Origin: CAWELS01 sp964468205
Lineage (GTDB): Bacteria; Acidobacteriota; Terriglobia; Bryobacterales; Bryobacteraceae
NCBI GenBank assembly: GCA_964468205.1
Contig: CAYXVG010000062.1
Location: forward strand, 1 to 38,920
Length of the DNA: 38,920 nt
Direction of reading: 5' to 3'
Shown: in pieces, positions 1 to 6,826 of the stretch
Position numbering within the stretch: the first letter of the stretch is position 1
Layout: each line of letters starts with the position of its first letter
Translations under genes and position numbers: made by a program
The notes under the pieces: generated by a model
What the model saw: only the letters and a program-made list of their open reading frames with translations
What the model was told of the DNA's origin: nothing
Database searches by the model: none

Positions 1-285
1 GTTCGGGGTCAAAGACCGAATGGGAAGACCGAATGGGCTAGCGGCGAGATCGGGGGGGGAGTTCGGAAGGAGTTCGGGGTCAAAGACCGAATGGGAAGAC
101 CGAATGGGCTAGCGGCGAGATCGGGGGGGGAGTTCGGAAGGAGTTCGGGGTCAAAGACCGAATGGGAAGACCGAATGGGCTAGCGGCGAGATCGGGGCGA
201 GATCGGGGTGCGAGATCGGCGAGATCGATCGGATCGGGAGATCGGGGTCGGGAGATCGGGGGGAGATCGGGGTCAAAGACCGAAA
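1..285. repeat. 71-bp tandem repeat array running off the left edge
   Basis: Two full 71-bp units (1-71 and 72-142) appear identical, and a third begins at 143 and breaks down after about 190. Each unit contains GGTCAAAGACCGAATGGG, a second GACCGAATGGG, a GGCGAGATC segment and a run of eight G. From 190 to 285 the array degenerates into short GAGATCGGG-type repeats and ends with another GGTCAAAGACCGAA. GGTC-AAA-GACC is itself a small hairpin. An open frame runs through it but looks like repeat translation, not a protein. The array reaches the first base, so its true length is unknown; it may mark a contig edge. Function unknown. Confidence 0.9.
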
Positions 286-435
286 TCGGCTATGAGCTCT
301 CGGGGAACTCAACACGCAAACCCCGCCGTCGGTTTCAGCCGGCTCGCCCTAGGCATGCGTCTAGTCGAATCCGCTTGCGCTTGACAGACCAACAGCTCGG
401 ACTACATTGACTCGGATGCCGCCTACCCTCTTTCT

Positions 436-500
436 TGTGCGAGAAGACGCCATGAGGCCATCCGCCGGGTAAATGATACTCTCAGGTCCGTAATCGCACG
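436..500 (+). ncRNA. Degenerate glycine-riboswitch-like aptamer
   Basis: A closing stem GTGCGA (437-442) pairs with TCGCAC (494-499). Inside it lie GAGAAGAC, a small GCC-ATGA-GGC hairpin (449-458), CGCCG (463-467), GGTAAATGATA and CTCTCAGG (479-486) followed by TCCG. The order of P1, small hairpin, CGCCG block and CTCTCAGG is the order of conserved elements in glycine aptamers. The usual CGCCGAAGG core appears shortened by about four bases. No plus-strand gene follows: the next real gene (RRM protein) lies on the opposite strand. It therefore looks like a decayed or orphan element. Recognition is by eye from remembered consensus. Confidence 0.4.
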
Positions 501-668
501 GGATGATGGCCCGCTCTCTACCCACATCAAGAATGGAAGCATGTGCAGCCCTGTAGCGCTTGGGATCGCGCCCAGCGGCTGCGGATCATCTTGCTGTGTG
601 GGCTGAACCCGCGCAGCAGCGGTATCTTTCTTTCTGGTTGGTTATTGCGAAGCTGCTGCGCAAGACGA
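501..668. other. Non-coding stretch downstream of the RRM gene
   Basis: No convincing gene. Short overlapping frames around 543-797 are antisense shadows of the Gly-rich tail of the RRM gene. No clear terminator hairpin with a T run was seen. Confidence 0.5.
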
Positions 669-1013
669 TCAGTAGGATTGCCCGCGTCCACCGTAACCGC
701 CACCACCCCTGCGTCCACCGCCGTAGCCGCCACCGCCCCTACGTCCACCACCACCACCACCGCGGTCCGCCTTGGGACGGGCTTCGTTAACTTTTAGCGC
801 TCTGCCCTCATAATCGGTGCCGTCCAGCGCCGCGATTGCCGCATCAGCCTCACGATTGTCGGTCATCTCAACGAAACCAAAACCTCTGGCTTGTCCGGTG
901 TCACGATCGGTGATAACGTTGACGCTCTCCACTTGTCCGTGAGCTTCAAACAGCGCGCGGATAGCGTCTTCGGTTGCCCCGAAGCTCAGATTTCCTACAT
1001 AGATCTTCTTCAT
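669..1013 (-). CDS. RRM-domain RNA-binding protein with glycine-rich tail
   Basis: A 114-residue protein with one RNA-recognition motif (about residues 3-80). RNP2 is seen as KIYVGNLS near the start and RNP1 as RGFGFVEM at residues 43-50, so the aromatic RNA-contacting positions are present. The C-terminal third is low-complexity Gly/Arg (GGGRRGGGGYGG-type repeats) as in cyanobacterial Rbp and eukaryotic glycine-rich RNA-binding proteins. Small RRM proteins of this kind bind single-stranded RNA in the cytoplasm and are often linked to cold or stress; that role is family knowledge, not visible here. An AAGGAAG ribosome-binding site sits just upstream of the ATG. It is monocistronic as far as can be seen. 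Confidence 0.93.
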   Translation of the reverse strand: MKKIYVGNLSFGATEDAIRALFEAHGQVESVNVITDRDTGQARGFGFVEMTDNREADAAIAALDGTDYEGRALKVNEARPKADRGGGGGGRRGGGGYGGGRRGGGGYGGRGQSY

Positions 1014-1488
1014 GCTGAATCTTCCTTGTCTCGACTTGAAATTCGGTCAATTCGGCGCAAAACGAGGCGTGCCCGGAGCCGGCTCCAGCCATCCCTGACA
1101 CCCGGTGAAAGTCTCCCAAACCGAGGCTGCGCCGTGCGTGTGTCACAGGGAACTCAGCAGGTAATGGTGGAAACGAACAATCGTGTCTTGAAATGGCAGG
1201 ATGCATCAAGTCAGGCTCCAGTCTACCATTGGAACCTCACCAGGAGAGGAATGATTGTCGAAGGACTGTCCCGCGGAGGAATTCGAGTTACGGTGGTCGC
1301 GGCTCGAACAGGCCGTTCGCGACACGAAGTCTTGGCTCGATCTCGGGCTGGCTCAGTGAGTTGAGTTGGCCGCCCCCATCTCGGGTGGCTACGAATCGCC
1401 TCCTGGCTCTCAGGGATCTGTTTACCAACAAACCTCCGGCGATTCCTCTGCACTTGACTACTTTGGCAACCAGGTAGTGAGAACCATG
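1014..1488. other. 475-bp intergenic region, no gene recognised
   Basis: Upstream region of the RRM gene and downstream of the receiver-domain gene, both on the minus strand. Open frames here on either strand have no recognisable domain, no good ribosome-binding site and atypical composition. The RRM promoter presumably lies here, but no convincing -35/-10 pair was found. Confidence 0.5.
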
Positions 1489-1944
1489 CTAGGCTGCGCC
1501 TGCGTGGTCGACTGTTCTTGTGCCGTCTCGTTGAAGCTTCATCAGATGGTGATGGCTGACGACCCACCGGGTCTCCTCCCCCTCAAATGGTGTCGCCAAC
1601 ACGTCATCAGCGCCGAGATGCAGAGCCTCTGCCCAAAAAGTGGTTTCCGTGCTGTCAGCGGCAACCACGAACGCCGGCCGATTTGGCAGTTCGTGAATCG
1701 CGCGCATTGCTGCAATCCAAGGAGCCGTCGTCAAGTTTCTGTCGCAGATGACGACCGAGACAGGGGGACTTGACCGCAACACCGCTCGGAGCTGCGGCAT
1801 TGTCAGCGCCTCCGTCCATCTCCAATTTGTGCTTCCCAGGATCGACCGTAGGCGGATCAAATTCGCCGGGTTCGTCGACAAATAGAGAACATGCACGCCG
1901 GCGCCGTGTGTCGAACCATATGGTATCGGCTCTGGTCGCGTCAT
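1489..1944 (-). CDS. Short response-regulator receiver-like protein
   Basis: A 151-residue protein with a stand-alone CheY-like receiver fold and no output domain. Visible landmarks are the beta-strand VHVLYLST near residue 17, the putative phosphoacceptor Asp68 in SVVICDRN, and the GADDVLATPF segment (about 111-120) that matches the end of beta5. The lysine normally found before the proline there is threonine (Thr118), so phosphorylation chemistry may be altered. The ATG at 1944 is preceded by GAGGAGGG at suitable spacing, which supports this start. A similar, broken gene lies about 500 bp upstream on the same strand. It may act as a phosphate sink or through protein contacts; the partner kinase is not in the window. 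Confidence 0.65.
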   Translation of the reverse strand: MTRPEPIPYGSTHGAGVHVLYLSTNPANLIRLRSILGSTNWRWTEALTMPQLRAVLRSSPPVSVVICDRNLTTAPWIAAMRAIHELPNRPAFVVAADSTETTFWAEALHLGADDVLATPFEGEETRWVVSHHHLMKLQRDGTRTVDHAGAA

Positions 1945-2444
1945 TACTGACCCTCCTCAAGTTACTGGCGACTCCCCGCTTGGCCTCCGCGGTTTTCATT
2001 CCGCCATACGTGAAGTGACTCAATTTACTGCAGGTTCCGTGCCAAACGCGCGCACCCCCGCGCGCCGCCTCGTAACCAATTGATTTCACTAGATGAAGCT
2101 CCACCTTCTCTTGGTGACACGTTGTTGCATCATGGCACTAGAGTTGTAGTTCTTACCGATTCGAGCGTTCGAGCTCTCTCAGTGAATCTCGTGAAACTGC
2201 CCGACCCATCCCTGCCTTTTGACCACCAAAACGAAGACGTCCTCCTCGCCGGCTACACCCAGAGCCCCACCCACTAATGCGCGACTCATTGAGCGTTCCG
2301 CCGTGGTGGGTCCGCCTGTCCGTGATCGAAGTCGGCAAGATGACACCCACCGCGCAAATTGGCCGGCAGTTGTTTATCCGGGAAACTTGATAAACGGACG
2401 ATTCTGAAGCTTCATTGAGACGCTCTTCGAAGCAGAGTGATCAC
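1945..2444. other. 500-bp intergenic region between receiver-like genes
   Basis: No supported gene. It contains a GC-rich inverted repeat, GCGCG...CGCGC, around 2046-2065 without a T run. Frames on either strand lack domains and ribosome-binding sites, so it looks like decayed or regulatory sequence. Confidence 0.45.
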
Positions 2445-2780
2445 TTACTGCAATGGCTTCCATTGGTGAGGCGGTGTCAGGGCAAGATAACCGCCGCGAG
2501 CAACGGCATCGCCGCACAAAAGCTCGTTGTGGCGATCCGCGTAGACAACGAGGTTTGTATTGCCGTCAATATCCCGCGGGTCCTGCAATATGTTGCACCA
2601 AGTGCCACCAGGCAGTGTGACGTCGGCAATCACCAGTTCGAACTGCGGGCCGGAACACAGGAGCTAGCGCGCAGTCCGCCGGTCGGGAGCCTCAGCGAGT
2701 TCGACACCGCGCTGCCGAAGATCAGAAGTCGCCGCTGACCGATGTCGCGGATCCATTACCAGTCGTGTCTTCAGAGCCAT
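2445..2780 (-). pseudogene. Receiver-domain gene interrupted by one in-frame TAG
   Basis: Reading from the ATG at 2780, which has GGAGGGAG about seven bases upstream, gives 38 codons, then TAG (2664-2666). The same frame then continues open to TAA at 2445. The parts join smoothly into one 111-residue receiver-like protein. Before the stop it contains ELAEAPDRRTAR; after it, FELVIADVTLPGG with the likely phosphoacceptor Asp53; at the end GGYLALTPP, with threonine again in place of the conserved lysine. Only one base change from a sense codon is needed to repair it. It resembles the intact receiver-like gene downstream. A sequencing error, a young pseudogene or stop read-through all fit; a recent pseudogene seems most likely. 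Confidence 0.6.
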
Positions 2781-3444
2781 TTGTTTGCTCCCTCCTGAGT
2801 GATGTTCCTGATGACATCTGATCCTGCATCACGAGTTCCATCGTTCTCTCTTAAACGGGAAGCCCTTGAATACGGGGTGCGCGACATAAATGTGGAAGCT
2901 CAGGCAGCGGCTGATCGAGCCTCCCAGTAGTCTTCGATCTTGCCTCGATCGAGCTTGTCCAGCAGCCGAGCCACCCAGCGTTTCCGGGCCCGCTCATCGT
3001 GGGGGGAACAACTTCGCCGACAGCACCCAGAGATGCTGGCGCGCGTCGCACCCTGCCGTTAAAAACAACAACGATTCTGCCGACCTTGTTGATATGATGC
3101 CTAAATGGCTCAAGACGCAGACGGAGGAGCGGAGCGGCTCCGTCCGAGGCAGCAGCGAGAGCCGCGATCCACGAAGAACTTCCGGGCTCTATTCGCCTCC
3201 CGGGAGTTGATCCGGCGCGGCCGGTTTTGGATCTTCCTTGTTCTTGCGCTGCTGGCAATATTCGCGCTCCATCCGCGGACAGGTTTGACCTGACGTCTCC
3301 GCTCCGTCCGTCCGTGAGACGGCGTTCGGCGACCGTGGCGGGGTGTCTGCTGCGGGTGCGAGACGCGAATCGCGATGAGACTGCCTGGCCGGGTGGGAAC
3401 ACGATTCCGGGCCGGACAGCGAATGTTGGATTGTTCACCTTGCC
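2781..3444. other. 664-bp gene-poor region with a possible coding remnant
   Basis: On the minus strand, 2900-2995 reads as a protein-like C-terminus (DERARKRWVARLL, then DKLDRGKIEDYW, ending at TGA 2900-2902). The sequence just upstream of it (about 3000-3060) reads as CDARQHLWVLSAKLFPP in a different frame, as if one frameshift separates them. The HLW...LFPP...RKRW pattern is reminiscent of transposase C-termini, but I cannot name a family. A plus-strand frame at 3105-3293 has a hydrophobic stretch and no clear ribosome-binding site. No intact gene is supported. Confidence 0.3.
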
Positions 3445-4794
3445 ATGACGAAAAAGGTTTCCGACCGGCGCCGATTCGGAGTCGACAATTTGATCCTGGC
3501 TTTGAAGCGGCGGATTCCCCGTCCGATTAAGACCGCCGTTGAACCGGTGAGGAAGGCTATCGCCCCGGCCAAGACCGCAGTTGGTTACAAGGTCGCAAAC
3601 ATCTGGCGGTCATGCCTTTTTCGCACTCGGTTTATCGCCATCACTGGCAGCGCGGGTAAGACGACTTGCAAGGAATGTCTGGCGCAGCTTCTGGCTTCCC
3701 GGGGGCCGGTCTACAAGACTCCGGACAGCGATAACGCCATCACCGCGCGTAAGCTGTTCGCTTGCCGGCCCAAACACAGGTTCGCCATTTTAGAGACGGG
3801 GACCGACCGGCCGGGCCTGATGCTACGACACTCCCGCATAGCGGAACCTGACGTTGTCGTCATTCTGGGAGTCGGACATAATCACCTCTCGAGCTTCGGT
3901 TCCGTCGAGGCCATCACAGCGGAGAAGTCCGACCTGTTGAAGCACATGAAGTCGAATGGCACGGCCGTGCTGAACGGTGACGATGAACGGGTCGCCTCGA
4001 TGGCTTCGATGGCGCCGGGGAAGGTGATCTTCTTTGGATCGGCGCAGACACACGATGTGCGGGTTCATGATGTGACGTTCAACTGGACAGACGGCCTTCG
4101 CTTTCGGATTACGGCCCGCGGTGAGTCAGTCGCGTTCCGGAGCCGTCTGAATGGGACGCACTGGGCTCCGAGTCTCACCGGGACCATTGCCGCGGCTCTT
4201 TCCTGCGGCATGAGCTTGTCCGAAATGAGAGACGGTATCGAGGAGTTTGAACCATTCACCGGCCGCCTCGAGATGGTTCCTCTCCCCAACGGTTCCACTA
4301 TTCTGCGAGACGACTTCAGCGCGAGCATGGATACCATTCAGCCTGCGCTTGATCTTCTCCGCCAAGCACCGGGAAGGCGGCGTATCCTTGTTTTCACCAA
4401 CTGCTCCGACATGGAGCTCAATGAACGACAGCGCTTGCGTAAGCTCGCCGGGGCAATCGCCGTTTCCTGCGACGAGGCGATACTGATCGGCCGCTACAGC
4501 GAATACGGCGGGCGCCGCCTCGTCGAGGCTGGGTTCCGGCGGGAATCCGTCCACACATTCCACTATCTGCAGTGGGCCTCGGACTTCCTCCGGGAATTTC
4601 TACAGCCGGGCGATGTCATTCTTCTCAAAGGCCGCACAACCGACCACGTGACCCGGCTGCTGTTCGCCCAACTTGGTTCGGTAAGCTGTTGGCAGAATAG
4701 TTGCCGGAAGCTAATCCTTTGCGATCACTGCCCGGAGCTGGGGTTCGAGGCAGCGGATTCGGCCGCGAAAATCGTCTCGCAGGACCCGGAGTAA
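3445..4794 (+). CDS. MurF-like Mur ligase family protein
   Basis: A 449-residue ATP-dependent Mur-ligase-type enzyme. The P-loop GSAGKTT lies at 67-73, the ETG acid motif near 116-118, and the central block has NHLSSFGS followed by EKSDLL. The DDFSAS segment corresponds to the DDxYNANP region of MurF, and GDVILLKG lies near the C-terminus. MurF adds D-Ala-D-Ala to the UDP-MurNAc-tripeptide in the cytoplasm. This protein has only about 60 residues before the P-loop, so most of the usual N-terminal nucleotide-sugar-binding domain is missing, and it has a Cys-containing tail (CDHCPEL). It is not in a cell-wall cluster. It is more likely a paralogue acting on another amino-acid or peptide ligation than the housekeeping MurF. 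No strong ribosome-binding site is seen before the ATG. Confidence 0.75.
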   Translation: MTKKVSDRRRFGVDNLILALKRRIPRPIKTAVEPVRKAIAPAKTAVGYKVANIWRSCLFRTRFIAITGSAGKTTCKECLAQLLASRGPVYKTPDSDNAITARKLFACRPKHRFAILETGTDRPGLMLRHSRIAEPDVVVILGVGHNHLSSFGSVEAITAEKSDLLKHMKSNGTAVLNGDDERVASMASMAPGKVIFFGSAQTHDVRVHDVTFNWTDGLRFRITARGESVAFRSRLNGTHWAPSLTGTIAAALSCGMSLSEMRDGIEEFEPFTGRLEMVPLPNGSTILRDDFSASMDTIQPALDLLRQAPGRRRILVFTNCSDMELNERQRLRKLAGAIAVSCDEAILIGRYSEYGGRRLVEAGFRRESVHTFHYLQWASDFLREFLQPGDVILLKGRTTDHVTRLLFAQLGSVSCWQNSCRKLILCDHCPELGFEAADSAAKIVSQDPE

Positions 4795-5090
4795 GGGCTG
4801 GTACGCCGAACCCCCGAACTCGCGGCAAAGGAGAGACGGGGCGGCTTGTCGACGGCGGCGGCTAAAACGATGCTCGGATCGTGCCTCGAGTTGAACCCCG
4901 CTTCCAGCCTATGTGACGATAAAAGTATCAGTACTCAAAGCCTCAGATCCTTTCCTGGTTTTTAAGACCTCCTTGGTTTACTTATCTGGGTGAGTTTCTG
5001 GTTATTTGGAGCGTGCGGCATTGGGGCCGGACGCGACGGGGCCGCGTTTCCTTGCCGCCAGGGGCGGCGGGACTAACAGAAAGGAAGGAA
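4795..5090. other. Intergenic region upstream of the FKBP gene
   Basis: An AT-richer stretch (about 4915-5010) probably carries the promoter of the prolyl isomerase gene. No clean -35/-10 pair can be assigned. The same frame as the isomerase stays open from 5013, but that extension looks non-coding. Confidence 0.45.
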
Positions 5091-5519
5091 ATGGCACAGG
5101 CAAAATCGGGCGACAAGGTCGCCGTTCATTACACAGGCAAACTGGAAGACGGGTCGGTTTTCGACTCATCAACCGGGCGCGAGCCAATCGAGTTCGTCAT
5201 CGGGACCGGGTCGGTGGTGCCGGGTTTCGAGGAGGCAGTGGTGGGAATGGAGCCCGGCGAATCGAAGTCGGCGGCGATTCCGCCGGAAAAAGCCTATGGG
5301 GAAGCCCGCGAGGAGTTGGTGATGACCGTGAAGCGGGAGGAGGTTCCGCCGGATGTCGACCTCAGTGTTGGGCAGCGGCTGGCCCTGCGCGCGCCGGATA
5401 ACCGGCAGATTCCAGTAATGGTTTCCGAATTGAACGACTCCGAGGTGACGCTGGACGCGAATCACCCGCTGGCCGGCAAAGACCTTACGTTCGACATCGA
5501 ACTCGTAGCTATCCGGTAG
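5091..5519 (+). CDS. FKBP-type peptidyl-prolyl cis-trans isomerase (SlyD-like)
   Basis: A 142-residue cytoplasmic protein of the SlyD/FkpB kind, which catalyses prolyl bond isomerisation and chaperones folding. VAVHYTGKLEDGSVFDSS and FVIGTGSVVPGFEEAVVGM are classic FKBP motifs. The insert-in-flap domain occupies about residues 66-120 (PPEKAYGEAREELV onward), and the second FKBP half returns with NHPLAGKDLTFDIEL. The His-rich metal-binding tail of E. coli SlyD is absent. The ATG at 5091 is chosen because AAGGAAGG lies just upstream and the motif-bearing domain begins there; an in-frame upstream start at 5013 would add a tail unlike the family. It stands alone between the Mur-like ligase and a convergent gene. 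Confidence 0.93.
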   Translation: MAQAKSGDKVAVHYTGKLEDGSVFDSSTGREPIEFVIGTGSVVPGFEEAVVGMEPGESKSAAIPPEKAYGEAREELVMTVKREEVPPDVDLSVGQRLALRAPDNRQIPVMVSELNDSEVTLDANHPLAGKDLTFDIELVAIR

Positions 5520-5579
5520 GTCTGGGCGGGGCATTCCGGATTCAGGCGCCGTGGCGAGCGCAGGGCGCGCTGGCCGGCG

Positions 5580-6377
5580 TCAATAGCGGAGCCGGACATC
5601 CTTGACGCCTCGAACGCCGCGGGCGACGCGCTCGACCGCGAGGATTTGTTCGTCGGTTTCGAGTGCGCCCGCGATGGAAACCACGCCGTTCAGGGCCTTC
5701 ACCGACAGGTTGAGGACGCCCGTGGGAGGGTTGCAGGCGAGGGCCGCATTGACGCGGCTGGCAAGCGCGAAGTCATGCAGGGCGGCTTTGCGCGCCGGGG
5801 TGAATTCCAGGCAGCGGTTACCGCGGACGGTGCAGGCGAGCACCTTCGCCGCCTCCTCGATGTCGAAGAGGTGGCCGAGGTTCAGCACCATGTCGTAGAG
5901 GGACGGGTCGTCCCAGTTGACGCCGTAGAGGGCCTGGGTCCAGCGGACGCGCTCCTGGTCGACTTTGCGGAGATGCGCGAGGGCGGTGTCGCGGTCGAGC
6001 TCGAGTTCGCGCTGGGCGATGTTAAGACGGAAATCGGTGCTGGCGACGACCCTGACGCGAAACACCGGCCCCGCGCCGTCCAGCAGCAGGTGGCCGACGT
6101 AGCCATGGTACACGACGCTGCCGTCACGGACTTCCTCGGCTAGGGCGGCTCGGAGCAGGGCGAGATAAGTGTGCTTGCGGTGGGTGATCCACCGGTCGAA
6201 CAGGGAGGGAGGCTTCGCGAGCGCCTCGCGCAGGTCATCATGGCCGATGCCGGCGGCGGCGACTTTGTCGATGATGATCTCGCGGTCAACGCAGCGGAAT
6301 CCCAGATCTTGAGCGAGCCGTTCGGCGAGCCGCTTGCCGCCGATGAAGGATCCGCGAGAGATTGCGATTACGGACAT
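5580..6377 (-). CDS. Cytidylate-kinase-like protein with C-terminal BON domain
   Basis: A 265-residue protein. The N-terminal part (about 1-190) matches the cytidylate-kinase-like family: MSVIAISRGSFIGGK resembles its degenerate P-loop, and the CVDREII and LREALAKPPS segments follow. The C-terminal part (about 195-265) is a BON-like domain with VNAALACNPPTGVLNLSVKAL, a GVVSIAG turn and final GVRGVKDVRL. BON domains usually bind phospholipid or other ligands, so the fusion may couple a nucleotide-dependent activity to a sensory or membrane role; substrate unknown. The start at 6377 is preferred over the longer frame because GAGGTG lies upstream and the family begins MSVI. A good promoter is seen at 6497-6525. 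It converges on the FKBP gene. Confidence 0.8.
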   Translation of the reverse strand: MSVIAISRGSFIGGKRLAERLAQDLGFRCVDREIIIDKVAAAGIGHDDLREALAKPPSLFDRWITHRKHTYLALLRAALAEEVRDGSVVYHGYVGHLLLDGAGPVFRVRVVASTDFRLNIAQRELELDRDTALAHLRKVDQERVRWTQALYGVNWDDPSLYDMVLNLGHLFDIEEAAKVLACTVRGNRCLEFTPARKAALHDFALASRVNAALACNPPTGVLNLSVKALNGVVSIAGALETDEQILAVERVARGVRGVKDVRLRY

Positions 6378-6496
6378 GAACGCACCTCGGCCTAAATAGA
6401 TCTTGCGGCCCTCAAAAGGCGGGTCGCGCCCCCGAAAGAGCATTCGTGCGCCGCTTCTGATCGGTTCGTGTTGCCGCGGGGCGGATTCCGGCCTTA

Positions 6497-6525
6497 ATTG
6501 TGTAGCGAATGGGACGGCAAGTCAA
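6497..6525 (-). promoter_or_regulatory. Sigma70-type promoter for the cytidylate-kinase-like gene
   Basis: On the minus strand TTGACT (6520-6525) is followed by a 17-bp spacer and CACAAT (6497-6502). This is a near-consensus housekeeping promoter about 120 bp upstream of the ATG at 6377. Confidence 0.55.
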
Positions 6526-6546
6526 CCCGCGGGCCGGGAAACGGTA

Positions 6547-6780
6547 TCAAGCGCCGCGAGCGCGGTAAGCCTGCACGATCCAGAGGTCTTCGTTCCCGCC
6601 CGGGGTATGGCGCAGGATGTAGAGGTTACCGTCGGAGGCCAGGATTTTGAAGAAAGTGTCCTCGGGTTCGTACCAGCGGTCGAGGACCTCCACCACTTCG
6701 TAGCGGCGGCCATCGAGATAGAAGCAAACCGGGCGCTCGGCGCCCCGGTACCCCGCATGGCATTCCACCTGGACCCGCAT
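6547..6780 (-). CDS. Small conserved-looking hypothetical protein
   Basis: A 77-residue soluble protein beginning MRVQVECHAGYRG. The middle carries RRYEVVEVLDRWYEP, then FFKILASDGNLYILRH, then a polar turn and DLWIVQAY. The alternating strand pattern suggests a small beta-rich fold. I recall similar short proteins, with the same EVLDRW...YILRH arrangement, in other acidobacteria, but I cannot assign a function. A longer frame to 7218 exists but would run antisense through the sulfatase gene, so the start at 6780 is preferred. It is divergent from the sulfatase, only 46 bp away, and follows the cytidylate-kinase promoter region. Confidence 0.6.
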   Translation of the reverse strand: MRVQVECHAGYRGAERPVCFYLDGRRYEVVEVLDRWYEPEDTFFKILASDGNLYILRHTPGGNEDLWIVQAYRARGA

Positions 6781-6826
6781 ATCCCTCCGGCTTCCAGGAT
6801 ACGCCCGAATCCCCGGCAAAGGGGAT

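Noticed and set aside
162..410. Plus-strand 82-residue open frame starting in the tandem repeat
   Set aside because: Its first half is repeat translation rich in Arg and Gly, with no domain or ribosome-binding site.
3105..3293. 62-residue plus-strand frame with a hydrophobic segment
   Set aside because: A hydrophobic stretch alone, no ribosome-binding site and no family; it may be a chance frame.
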